Below, piece by piece: positions 35,326 to 43,580 of a stretch of 64,000 bases of DNA. Numbering within the stretch: position 1 is the stretch's first letter; the number at the start of each line of letters is the position of its first letter. Source of the DNA: Segatella hominis (GTDB lineage: Bacteria; Bacteroidota; Bacteroidia; Bacteroidales; Bacteroidaceae). The notes under the pieces were generated by a model. The model had not been told where the DNA came from. It saw only the letters and a list, made by a program, of their open reading frames with translations, and ran no database searches. Location of the stretch: NCBI RefSeq assembly GCF_004535825.1, contig NZ_SGVY01000017.1:1-64000 (forward strand), written 5' to 3'. Made by a program: the position numbers and the translations under genes.

Positions 35326-35410
35326 ATAATATATAAATAGGTATAGCTATTATTTATTAAGGTATAGTGATAATATATAAATAGGTAGATAATATATAAA
35401 TAGGTATAGT
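35326..35410. repeat. Three ATAATATATAAATAGGTA repeats
   Basis: Copies begin near 35326, 35370 and 35389, the last two in tandem at 19-base spacing. A diverged copy (TTTATTAAGGTATAG) lies between. They fill the space just upstream of the gene at 35424 inside the operon. Confidence 0.65.
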
Positions 35411-35423
35411 AATTCAAAAAGAA

Positions 35424-36332
35424 ATGGCAAATCAGGAATATCAAGCTTCTCTGAAGTCTGCAGACACCGAGGAGCATATTGACATTTATTTCTATCGCCC
35501 CATAGGCTATCAGTGGGCGAGATTTTTCAGAATGCTGCACGTTACGCCGAATGTAGTAACCATCCTCTCCATCTTCCTGGGGGTGGGAGCGGGTATCTGC
35601 TTCGGTTTCAACGATTTGAAAATCAATATCGTGGGCATTCTGCTGCTCGTATGGGCGAATATGTACGACAGTTGTGATGGACAGCTGGCGCGACTCACCA
35701 ATCAGAAAAGTGCGCTGGGACGTATCCTCGACGGTGCTGCCGGCGATCTGTGGTTCATCTCCATCTATGTCTGCATCTGCATCCGTCTGATGCCAGAGTG
35801 GGGCTTCTGGATATGGGGACTGGCTGTCGTGAGCGGTCTGCTCTGCCACTCCCGCCAGTGCCGTCTGGCCGACTACTATCGCCAGATACACCTCTTCTTC
35901 CTGAAGGGCAAGGAGGGGAGCGAGATGGATGATGCCATCAAGCAGGTGGCTATCTACAAGCAGATGAAGTGGAAAAGGGAGCCGCTGCAGAAGTTCTTCC
36001 AGTTCTTCTACAAGAACTATACGCTGGCGCAGGAGAAGGAGACACCATGGTTTCAGAAACTCAAGAAAACCATTCGCCACAAGTATCCTAACCAGTTGCC
36101 GGATAATCTGCGTGCCGACTTCCGCAAGGGCAGTCTGCCGCTGATGAAGTATGCCAACTTCCTGACTTTCAACTGGCGCAGCTTTACGCTCTTTGCGAGC
36201 ATCTTAGTGGGTATGCCATGGATATACTTCTGTGTGGAGATTGTGGTCTTCACAGCCGTATATTTCTATATGCATTATCGCCACGAAAAGCTCTGTTGTG
36301 AGATTTTAGTTAAAATAGCTTCTTATGAATAA
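35424..36332 (+). CDS. CDP-alcohol phosphatidyltransferase family membrane protein
   Basis: The 302-residue protein has about six membrane segments. Its CDP-alcohol transferase motif is D82-xx-D85-G-xx-A89-R90-x8-G99-xxx-D103. The fourth Asp, expected at 107, is Gly, with Asp at 108 instead. Such enzymes move a phospho-alcohol from a CDP-alcohol to an acceptor at the membrane, as in phosphatidylinositol-phosphate or di-inositol-phosphate synthesis. The gene follows a nucleotidyltransferase gene and overlaps a flippase-like gene by 8 bases. The alcohol and acceptor are unknown. The shifted Asp may mean altered geometry. Confidence 0.82.
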   Translation: MANQEYQASLKSADTEEHIDIYFYRPIGYQWARFFRMLHVTPNVVTILSIFLGVGAGICFGFNDLKINIVGILLLVWANMYDSCDGQLARLTNQKSALGRILDGAAGDLWFISIYVCICIRLMPEWGFWIWGLAVVSGLLCHSRQCRLADYYRQIHLFFLKGKEGSEMDDAIKQVAIYKQMKWKREPLQKFFQFFYKNYTLAQEKETPWFQKLKKTIRHKYPNQLPDNLRADFRKGSLPLMKYANFLTFNWRSFTLFASILVGMPWIYFCVEIVVFTAVYFYMHYRHEKLCCEILVKIASYE

Positions 36333-37335
36333 TCGGTTCAGAAATATCTTCATGGCCTTCGGTATCATCGCCATCGTCATCATGCTCTGTACGATGGATA
36401 TGGACTATACCGACATCTGGCGATATCTGAAGCAGGCGGGCATCTACTTTCCGCTGATACTCGCCCTGTGGCTGGTGGTGTATATGGTGAACACGCTCTC
36501 TTGGTATCTCATCATCAATGACGAGGGCAAGGTGAAGGGGCTTTCCTTCTGGCGTGTGTACAAACTGACTGTGAGCGGATTTGCACTCAACTATACTACG
36601 CCCTGCGGACTGATGGGCGGCGAGCCTTACCGCATCATGGAGCTGAAGCCTTATACGGGAGTGAGCAAGGCCACCTCGTCGGTTATCCTCTATGTGATGA
36701 TGCACATCTTCTCGCATTTCTGGTTCTGGTTCTTGTCGATATTCCTCTTCGTGGCAATGTATCCGGTAGGCGTTCCGATGGGCATCATGCTGGTGCTGAT
36801 AGGCGCATTCTGTCTGCTGGGCATCTACTTTTTCTCTCGCGGTTATCGTACGGGCATGGCTCAGAAGGGCATCCGAATCCTTACGCATATCCCGATGGTG
36901 AAGAAATGGGCGAGAGGCTTTGCGGAATCTAAGAAGGAAACGTTGGAGCAGATAGACGACCAGATAGCGATGCTCCACGGTCAGCACAAGCGTACGTTCT
37001 ATCTCTCGTTGTTTTCCGAGGTGGCAGCGCGCGTGCTTCAGAGTGTGGAAATCTATCTCATCCTGAAGGCTTTCGCTGCGGATGTGAGCATTCTCGACAG
37101 TATTCTGATATTGGCATTCTCTTCGCTCTTCAGCAATCTCATCTTCTTCTCTCCGATGCAGTTGGGAGCGCGTGAGGGTGGTCTGGCTCTGGCGGTGGAC
37201 GGGTTGCATCTTACGGGTGCATTAGGCGTCTATACGGGTCTCATTACCCGCCTGCGAGAGTTGTTCTGGATAGCTGTCGGCATCCTGCTTATCAAGATAG
37301 GAAATAAGGATTTGAAACAGAAAAATGATGAATAA
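36325..37335 (+). CDS. Lysylphosphatidylglycerol synthase TM-region / UPF0104 flippase-like protein
   Basis: A 336-residue integral membrane protein with about eight segments and the family signatures GEPYRIMELKPYTGVSKATSS and SPMQLGAREGGLALAVDGL. The fold is that of the flippase half of MprF and of AglD-like proteins, without the synthase domain. It may move the lipid product of the upstream CDP-alcohol transferase across the inner membrane. Its start overlaps the preceding stop by 8 bases and its end overlaps the HAD gene by 11 bases, so translation is coupled. Confidence 0.82.
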   Translation: MNNRFRNIFMAFGIIAIVIMLCTMDMDYTDIWRYLKQAGIYFPLILALWLVVYMVNTLSWYLIINDEGKVKGLSFWRVYKLTVSGFALNYTTPCGLMGGEPYRIMELKPYTGVSKATSSVILYVMMHIFSHFWFWFLSIFLFVAMYPVGVPMGIMLVLIGAFCLLGIYFFSRGYRTGMAQKGIRILTHIPMVKKWARGFAESKKETLEQIDDQIAMLHGQHKRTFYLSLFSEVAARVLQSVEIYLILKAFAADVSILDSILILAFSSLFSNLIFFSPMQLGAREGGLALAVDGLHLTGALGVYTGLITRLRELFWIAVGILLIKIGNKDLKQKNDE

Positions 37336-38143
37336 GAAACTGGATGTAAAGGGAATTATTTTCGACTATGGCGGTACGCTCGATACCAGGGGCGACCACT
37401 GGTCGGAGGTGTTGTGGAAAGGCTACGAGCACTTCGGTATCGGCGTGAATGCTGATGAGGAGGTGGAGCCGGGTGTATCCATCGGCAAGTCTTCTTTCCG
37501 TGATGCTTACGTGTATGGTGAGCGTGTGCTGGCAGTGCATCCGCTGGTGAAGGCTGAGGATCACTTCGAGGATATCCTCCGCTTGAAGATACATTTCCAG
37601 TTGTCTTTCCTCGCCGGTGCACCTTTGTTGGAAACCGGTAAGGACGATGCCCAGAAGCAGCAGGCACTTGCTGAAAGGCTCGAGTTGAGTGAGTCGGAGA
37701 TAGCAGAAATCTCTGCATCGATGGCTGCCTATATCAATAGTGAGACCCAGCAGCTTTTGGCTGAAAACAAACAGGTGCTGGAGCATCTGAAGCAGGCGGG
37801 TTATCCGATGGTTCTTGTGTCCAATTTCTATGGCAATATCAATCAGGTGTTGAAGGATGCGGGCATCGACGGTTATTTCTGTCGCGTCATAGAGTCGGCG
37901 GTAGTGGGTGTTCGCAAGCCAAATCCTGCTATCTTCGCCCTGGGTGTCTGTGCTTTGGATTTGCCGGCTTCGCAGGTGCTGGTGGTGGGAGATACCTTCA
38001 GCAAGGATATTCTTCCGGCCCGTCAGCTGGGTTGCTATACGTTGTGGATTAAGGGATTGCAATGGGAAAAGAAGGAATATGACGAGAGTGTGCCTGACGG
38101 GCTTCTGACGAAACTCTCTGATATGGAGGCTTATCTGCTGTAA
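37325..38143 (+). CDS. HAD-superfamily hydrolase (probable phosphatase)
   Basis: The 272-residue HAD protein has motif I FDYGGTLD with nucleophile Asp14, motif II VLVSNFYGN, motif III Lys in VGVRKPNP, and motif IV VVGDTFSKD. The general acid Asp of motif I (D-x-D) is Gly (D-Y-G), as in some HAD-IA members. A helical cap lies between motifs I and II. In this operon a role removing a phosphate from a lipid head-group intermediate, like phosphatidyl-X-phosphate phosphatases, is plausible but inferred. It overlaps the flippase-like gene and is the last gene of the unit. Confidence 0.85.
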   Translation: MMNKKLDVKGIIFDYGGTLDTRGDHWSEVLWKGYEHFGIGVNADEEVEPGVSIGKSSFRDAYVYGERVLAVHPLVKAEDHFEDILRLKIHFQLSFLAGAPLLETGKDDAQKQQALAERLELSESEIAEISASMAAYINSETQQLLAENKQVLEHLKQAGYPMVLVSNFYGNINQVLKDAGIDGYFCRVIESAVVGVRKPNPAIFALGVCALDLPASQVLVVGDTFSKDILPARQLGCYTLWIKGLQWEKKEYDESVPDGLLTKLSDMEAYLL

Positions 38144-38168
38144 TACATTGCTTGAGGTGGGCTGATGG

Positions 38169-38314
38169 CTCTCTCTCTTGAGCTCAGTTGGTTCCTTCTC
38201 TCTCTCTTGAGTTTAGTAGGTTCCTTCTCTCCCTCTCTTGAGTTCAGTTGGTTCCTTCTCTCTCTCTCTCTCTTGAGTTCAGTTGGTTCCTTCTCCCTCT
38301 CTTGAGTTCAGTTG
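38169..38314. repeat. CT-rich tandem repeat (five units)
   Basis: Five units of about 29-35 bases share CTCTCTTGAGTTCAGTTGG and TTCCTTCT. They differ mainly in CT-tract length (from CCCTCTC to CTCTCTCTCTCTC) and a few substitutions (GAGCTCAG, GAGTTTAG). The size range and variable CT tract are those of a VNTR that could change length by slippage. Confidence 0.85.
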
Positions 38315-38477
38315 CAGACTTATTTTTTAAGTTGAATTTTAGATTCAGCGATATCAATATCAGTAATATCAGTTTTAATTTGGATATAAATCTGAAAAAA
38401 TAGGCGGCAAAGCATTTAAATCTTATAAAAAACTTAAATTACTAAATAGTTTTCGCAGATTTTCAGAAGAATATTCT

Positions 38478-38485
38478 TAACTTTG
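38478..38485 (+). promoter_or_regulatory. Promoter of the DUF5686 gene
   Basis: TAACTTTG followed by CAGC matches the -7 box, about 99 bases upstream of the start at 38584. Confidence 0.65.
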
Positions 38486-38583
38486 CAGCCAGAAATAGAA
38501 AGTTGACGAAAAAACAGTTAGTAGTCAAGAGTTAAGTTAAGGGTGGGGCATCGCAGTTATGCCCTCCTATATATTAATAAGGT

Positions 38584-41136
38584 ATGAAGGTTTTTAGAAA
38601 ATTGTATTTTGTAGTTGTGCTGCTGCTGGTTTCTACACTCCAGCTGATGGCCCAACAAAAGATAACAGGACGAGTCATAGATGAGGATGGATTTGCCGTT
38701 TCCTATGCCAGCGTGCAATATCGCGGGCATAAGATAGCCGTGTCCAGCGACAGTCAGGGTAAGTTCTCCATCGAGAAACATCCAGGCTGGGTGCTCACAG
38801 TATCTGCCCTGAGCTACAAGTCGCAGACCATCAGCGTAAACGAGAAAATGGATTTCATAGAAGTAAAGCTGAAGGACGACAGCCATAAGCTCAACGAGGT
38901 GGTGGTGAAGACCAAGCGAAGCAAATATAGTCGTAAGGACAACCCTGCCGTGGAGCTGATGAGGCGAGTGATAGCTGCCAAGAAAAAGACCGATCTCAGC
39001 AATCATGATTACTATCAGTATGACAAGTATCAGAAGATAACGCTTGCCCTCAACGACCTAAAGAAAGAGCAGCTGGAAGGCAAGTTCTTCAGCAAGCGAC
39101 AGTATCTTCTGGACCAGGTAGAGACCTCTCCCTATAACGGAAAGCTTACCCTTCCGGTGAGCATCGACGAGACGGTTTCGCAGCACATCTATCGCAAGGA
39201 TCCGAAGACAGAGAAAGACATCATCAAGGGCCAGCAGAGCAATGGTATCGGACAGGTAATCCAGACCGGCGAGATACTCAATACAGCCCTCAAGGATGCC
39301 TTCACCGATGTGGATATCTACGACGACTACGTGCGCCTGCTGCAGTATCCGTTCCCTTCGCCTATCGGTAGAACGGGCATCTCCTTCTATCATTATTATA
39401 TAGAAGACACGGTGTATGTAGAGCGAGACCTCTGCTATCATCTCCAGTTTATACCTGCCAATTCGCAGGACTTCGGCTTCCGTGGAGAGCTGTACGTACT
39501 CGCAGACAGTTCGCTGCACGTGAAGAAATGCAATCTCTACATGCCTCACAATACCGACGTGAACTATGTGAAGAATATGAAGATAGAGCAGGAATACACC
39601 AGGCTCGACAATGGCGAATGGGTGCTCTCGAAAGACGATATGATAGCCGAACTGCATGTGAACAGTATGCTGCAAGACCTGCTCGTGGTGAGGAACACCC
39701 GACTTACCGACTATGCCTTCGATGAACTGCCGAAGATACTCTTCAAGGGTAAGGCCAAGGTAAGGCACGATATGGATGCCATGAACCGCGACGAGGCCTA
39801 CTGGAACAAATACAGGCAGGTGGACCTCACAAAGAGTGAATCGTCGATGGACAGCTTTATCCACCGCATGGAAAACTCGAAGGGATTCAAGTATATCATC
39901 TTCTTCGTGAAGGCCCTGATGGAGAACTACGTGGAGATAGGAGGCGGTACAGACGGCAAGAAGAGCAAGTTCGATCTCGGACCGGTGAATACCTACATCT
40001 CCAAGAACTTCGTGGATGGTATCCGACTGCGACTGGCCGGTAGAACCATGGCTGCCCTCAATCCGCATTTCTTCTGGGACGGATATGCAGCCTACGGTAC
40101 CAAGAGCAACGACTGGTACACGGGCAATATCTTCACTTATTCGCTCAACAAGAAGAAGAACAGTCCGTTTGAATTCCCGATGCGCAACCTCACTTTCGAG
40201 GTGGCCCGAGATGTGACTTCTCCTTCAGACGAGAACCTGCTGCACAATAAGGACAACTTCTTCATGACCTTCCGTGCAGCCACTCAGGACGAGATGTTCC
40301 TCTACCACCGCCAGAAGTTGGCATTCACCTACGAGACCGACTGGGGCTTCCGATTCAATACGAGTCTACGCTTCCAGAGCAACCGCACGGTGGGCAATCT
40401 CCACTACTATCATCTGGATGGTACCGAGGTGAAGAAGATCCGCATGACCGACCTCAACGTGGGCATCAACTATAATCCGGGTGTTACCTATGTGAATACC
40501 AAGCAGCAGCGACTGCCAATCAATCTCGACAGTCCGGAAATCGGACTCTCGCATACGATGGGCTTCAGAGGCTTCATGGGCGGTCAGTATCACAGTAATA
40601 TCACCAAGTTGAGCATCTACAAACGCCAGTGGCTCGGCAGTTGGGGTTATCTCGACTTCCATGCCATCGGACAGGCACAGTGGAACAAGGTGCCGTTCCC
40701 GATGCTCATCCTGCCTCCTATCAACCTCTCTTACTTTGAGCAGGAGACAACAATCAGTTTGATGAAAGACTGGGAATTCCTCAACGACCGCCAGGTGTTC
40801 TGGGCACTCTCTTGGGATATGAACGGCAAGCTGCTCAACCGCATTCCGCTCATCAAGAAACTCAAGTGGCGCGAGTGGTTTGCCATCAAGGGCGTGTGGG
40901 GCCATCTTACCGACAAGAACAATCCATATCTGGAGAAGAACCAGGGAGACGGAAGGCTGTTTAAGTTCCCTAAAAACTCTCATGTGATGAATGATACACC
41001 TTACTGGGAGTGCGTGGCTGGTGTGCACAACATCTTCAAGTTCTTCTCAGTAGAGTATGTGAGACGACTCACCTATCTGAATAACAACAACATCGACAAG
41101 TGGGGTATCCGTTTCGGCTTCATGATGTCGTTCTGA
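38584..41136 (+). CDS. DUF5686 outer-membrane protein with carboxypeptidase-regulatory-like domain
   Basis: An 850-residue protein: signal peptide (about 1-21, ending LMA-Q), a CarboxypepD_reg-like beta-sandwich at about 25-105 (ITGRVIDEDGFAVSYASVQYRG), then the DUF5686 region to the C-terminus, with many alternating aromatic strands and a final Phe that suggest an outer-membrane barrel. The family is common in Bacteroidetes and its role is unknown. It is not a SusC protein, since no plug or TonB box was seen. It has its own promoter, a CT-rich VNTR upstream and a terminator after it. Confidence 0.85.
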   Translation: MKVFRKLYFVVVLLLVSTLQLMAQQKITGRVIDEDGFAVSYASVQYRGHKIAVSSDSQGKFSIEKHPGWVLTVSALSYKSQTISVNEKMDFIEVKLKDDSHKLNEVVVKTKRSKYSRKDNPAVELMRRVIAAKKKTDLSNHDYYQYDKYQKITLALNDLKKEQLEGKFFSKRQYLLDQVETSPYNGKLTLPVSIDETVSQHIYRKDPKTEKDIIKGQQSNGIGQVIQTGEILNTALKDAFTDVDIYDDYVRLLQYPFPSPIGRTGISFYHYYIEDTVYVERDLCYHLQFIPANSQDFGFRGELYVLADSSLHVKKCNLYMPHNTDVNYVKNMKIEQEYTRLDNGEWVLSKDDMIAELHVNSMLQDLLVVRNTRLTDYAFDELPKILFKGKAKVRHDMDAMNRDEAYWNKYRQVDLTKSESSMDSFIHRMENSKGFKYIIFFVKALMENYVEIGGGTDGKKSKFDLGPVNTYISKNFVDGIRLRLAGRTMAALNPHFFWDGYAAYGTKSNDWYTGNIFTYSLNKKKNSPFEFPMRNLTFEVARDVTSPSDENLLHNKDNFFMTFRAATQDEMFLYHRQKLAFTYETDWGFRFNTSLRFQSNRTVGNLHYYHLDGTEVKKIRMTDLNVGINYNPGVTYVNTKQQRLPINLDSPEIGLSHTMGFRGFMGGQYHSNITKLSIYKRQWLGSWGYLDFHAIGQAQWNKVPFPMLILPPINLSYFEQETTISLMKDWEFLNDRQVFWALSWDMNGKLLNRIPLIKKLKWREWFAIKGVWGHLTDKNNPYLEKNQGDGRLFKFPKNSHVMNDTPYWECVAGVHNIFKFFSVEYVRRLTYLNNNNIDKWGIRFGFMMSF

Positions 41137-41151
41137 TATACGAGAAAAATA

Positions 41152-41191
41152 ACCCATAGGCGACTCCTCAAAGTAGCCTATGGGTCGTTTT
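41152..41191 (+). terminator. Intrinsic terminator of the DUF5686 gene
   Basis: ACCCATAGGC (41152-41161) pairs perfectly with GCCTATGGGT (41176-41185), followed by CGTTTTG, 16 bases after the stop. Confidence 0.85.
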
Positions 41192-41353
41192 GCATTATAG
41201 AGATATATCAATGGTATAAAAATCGAATAAATATCAGTTGAATATCGAACCGGTATCATCATCCTCCAAATCAATCGGGGAGCGATGGCTACAGTGCGCA
41301 AACAGAATATATAAGGAGAATAACAACATAAAAAAATAGGAGAGAATATAACT

Positions 41354-41992
41354 ATGAGAATTTTATTAGCAGACAGACAGGACATCACCCGTGCGGGCAT
41401 GATATACGTGCTGCAGGGGATGGAAGGACTGGAATGGAAATATACGGATGACAAGGCCGAACTGATGCTGGCGCTGAAGGAGAACGACGATACGGTAGTG
41501 GTCTTAGACTACACTTCATTCGATATCAACGATGCCGATGAACTGCTGATACTCCAGCAGCGATTCACTCACACACGCTGGCTGCTCTTCAGCGAAGATC
41601 TGAGTGCCGAGCTGGTAAGGGTATTGATAGCTAGTAGCATGCAGTTCAGTATTCTGCTGAAGGAGTGTCCGCTTTCAGAAATCAAGGAAGCCATCAAGTT
41701 CTGCGTGCATGGCAACCGGTTCATCTGTCAGCGCATGATGGAAGTGCTTCTGGCTCCTAAGCATGAGGTAGAGGAGAAGGTTAACCTGACGAAGACAGAG
41801 ACGGAGATACTGAAAGACATAGCTCTCGGCATGACGACCAAGGAAATAGCAGACAAGCGATTCTCAAGTTTCCATACCGTGAACACCCATCGCAAGAATA
41901 TCTTCCGCAAGCTAAATGTGAACAATGTTCATGAGGCTACCAAGTATGCGCTGAGGGCAGGACTCGTGGATACTGCAGAATACTATATCTGA
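41354..41992 (+). CDS. LuxR-type response regulator (degenerate receiver plus HTH)
   Basis: The 212-residue protein has an N-terminal receiver-like domain: ADRQD acidic site near 6-10, possible phospho-acceptor Asp52 in VVVLDY and the SILLKE Lys near 97. A LuxR helix-turn-helix follows (LTKTETEILKDIALGMTTKEIADKRFSSFHTVNTHRKNIFRKL, about 145-190). The receiver is shorter and less regular than usual. No histidine kinase gene is adjacent, so the sensor is elsewhere or absent. TAGGAGAG at 41337-41344 is a usable ribosome site, unusual for this genome. Confidence 0.85.
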   Translation: MRILLADRQDITRAGMIYVLQGMEGLEWKYTDDKAELMLALKENDDTVVVLDYTSFDINDADELLILQQRFTHTRWLLFSEDLSAELVRVLIASSMQFSILLKECPLSEIKEAIKFCVHGNRFICQRMMEVLLAPKHEVEEKVNLTKTETEILKDIALGMTTKEIADKRFSSFHTVNTHRKNIFRKLNVNNVHEATKYALRAGLVDTAEYYI

Positions 41993-42410
41993 TTTTGGGA
42001 GAAAGTTCTTCTGAAAATAGTAGATTATTCTGAAAAGGAGTTCGGAGAAAGAAACTAAAGATAATTCTCAAGGGGAACCTCACGGGGTCTCCTCGAAAGT
42101 TTCTCGCGGTTCTCTTCAAGGGATTCTCAAGAGGACTCTTCAAGAGGCTCCTCGGAAGTTTTTTTCAAAAAATAAGAGGATAAGTTCTCGAAAGAGGATT
42201 AAAAAAGATTCTTCAAGGAATTCAGAGTAAATCCAGAATAAGAGAGAAATCAGAAGAGAGAATTCAGAAAAAAATAGGCTTAAACTTGTCCTCACGACAA
42301 ATCTAAGCCTTACCTGTTTCTAACTAACTTATTATCAACTATTCATTACTTTCATTTGCAAAATTAGTACATTTTTAGTGATAATCTTTCTAAATTTGTG
42401 AAAAAACACA
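41993..42410. other. Gene-free stretch with CTTCAAGAGG-type repeats and a hairpin
   Basis: At 42060-42160 many short imperfect copies of TTCTCAAGRGG and CTCTTCAAGAGG occur. At 42276-42310, AGGCTTA/TAAGCCT encloses TTGTC/GACAA, giving a hairpin that could be a terminator for the upstream LuxR-type gene, though without a T-run. No gene is seen. Confidence 0.55.
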
Positions 42411-42424
42411 CGTAAACGTTTGCG
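42411..42424. promoter_or_regulatory. LacI/GalR-type operator overlapping the promoter
   Basis: CGTAAACGTTTGCG is a 14-base near-perfect palindrome around AAACGTTT, the core shared by many LacI/GalR operators. It covers the TTTG -33 element (42419-42422) of the lacI-family gene. Binding there would block the promoter, so autorepression is likely. Confidence 0.7.
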
Positions 42425-42450
42425 CCTTTAGAGAAAAAATACTATCTTTG
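42419..42450 (+). promoter_or_regulatory. Promoter of the LacI-family regulator
   Basis: TTTG (42419-42422), 20 bases, TATCTTTG (42443-42450), followed by CAG. The ATG at 42556 is about 100 bases downstream. Confidence 0.7.
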
Positions 42451-42555
42451 CAGAGGAAAAAGTGTACTCACTGGTTTGATAAAGTTTTTACTAAACAAAG
42501 ATGCTTGTGAGGTGTAATTAAATGAACTCTTATTTGACTACAAATCAGCAACTAT

Positions 42556-43578
42556 ATGAAACAACGTAGAACCTCTTTGAAGGATTTGGCAGCCCAGCTT
42601 GGTGTCAGCATTGCTACCGTTTCACGGGCTTTGCGCAACAGCCACGAAGTGGGCGAGGAGATGACCAAGAAGGTCAAAGATCTGGCCAAGGAACTCAATT
42701 ATAGACCTAACCCGTTTGCGCAGAGCCTCCGCAAGGAAGCACCGCACGTGATAGGTGTCATCGTCCCTAATCTGGTGACCCACTACTATGCTGCCGTTCT
42801 CGATGGTATAGAAGATTATGCAACCAAACACGGTTATTCCGTTATCAGTGCCAACAGTCATGAAGATTATGAGCGAGAGGTAATGGCACTCGACAACTTC
42901 CTCAATATGCACGTGGAAGGCATCATTGCCTGTCTGGCGCAGGATACCATAGACTATTCTCATTTCGAACAACTTCATAAGATGTCCATCCCGCTTGTAT
43001 TCTTCGCCCGCTGCTGTTTGGAAGACAAGTTCTCTCAGGTGGTAGGAAATGGAGATGTGGCAGCGCAGGAAGCCACGCAGCACCTCATCGAAACCGGTTC
43101 GAAACGTATCGCATTCATCGGCGGTCCTAACCATCTCGATATGGTGCGCCGCCGCAAGCACGGCTATCTGGAGGCTCTCAGAGATAATCATATTCCGATA
43201 GATAGAAACCTGGTTGTCTGTGACAAAATTGATTTCGATGTGGCCCGCAACGCAACTCTGAAACTCCTGGAGGGCGACAATCGGCCGGATGCAATCTTAG
43301 CTTTCAACGATATCATCACCTATGCAGCCTTTGACGCCATCAAGGCCAAAGGGCTTCGCATTCCGCAGGATGTTGCCATCATCGGCTTTACGGATGGAGA
43401 CACGGCTGCCTTCGTTACTCCTCGTCTCACAGCCATCATGGACAAAGCCCACGAACAGGGAACCAAGGCATGCGAACTCCTGATGAGAAGTATCAATGGA
43501 GATGAGAAGATATATAAAGAGGTGGTGCCGATGATTCTGAAAATCAGAGAAAGTTCTGAAAAACAGGAATCGCTATAA
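42556..43578 (+). CDS. LacI/GalR family transcriptional regulator
   Basis: The 340-residue protein has the N-terminal LacI helix-turn-helix and hinge (SLKDLAAQLGVSIATVSRALRNSHEVGEEMTKKVKDLAKELNYRPNPFAQSLR, about 7-60) and a periplasmic-binding-protein-like sensor domain (VIGVIVPNLVTHYY; FIGGPNH; AFNDIITYAAFDAIKAKGLRIPQDVAIIGFTD). Such regulators sense a sugar and control glycan-use genes. Its own promoter carries a matching operator. Right after its stop lies a remnant of a GH2 glycosidase, so its former target operon may have been lost; the sugar is unknown. Confidence 0.92.
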   Translation: MKQRRTSLKDLAAQLGVSIATVSRALRNSHEVGEEMTKKVKDLAKELNYRPNPFAQSLRKEAPHVIGVIVPNLVTHYYAAVLDGIEDYATKHGYSVISANSHEDYEREVMALDNFLNMHVEGIIACLAQDTIDYSHFEQLHKMSIPLVFFARCCLEDKFSQVVGNGDVAAQEATQHLIETGSKRIAFIGGPNHLDMVRRRKHGYLEALRDNHIPIDRNLVVCDKIDFDVARNATLKLLEGDNRPDAILAFNDIITYAAFDAIKAKGLRIPQDVAIIGFTDGDTAAFVTPRLTAIMDKAHEQGTKACELLMRSINGDEKIYKEVVPMILKIRESSEKQESL

Positions 43579-43580
43579 AA

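Larger units (their letters stand above)
38144..38583. other. Gene-free stretch: tandem repeats then promoter
   Basis: About 440 bases. The first part is the CT-rich tandem repeat at 38169-38314. The second part is AT-rich leader with a promoter at 38478. No clear terminator follows the HAD gene. Confidence 0.65.

Noticed and set aside
38169-38314. Possible CRISPR array
   Set aside because: The units are contiguous with no unique spacers, and the CT tract varies in length; it is a VNTR. No cas genes are present.
41354-41992. Full two-component system
   Set aside because: Only a LuxR-type regulator is present. No histidine kinase is found on either side, and the receiver domain is irregular.
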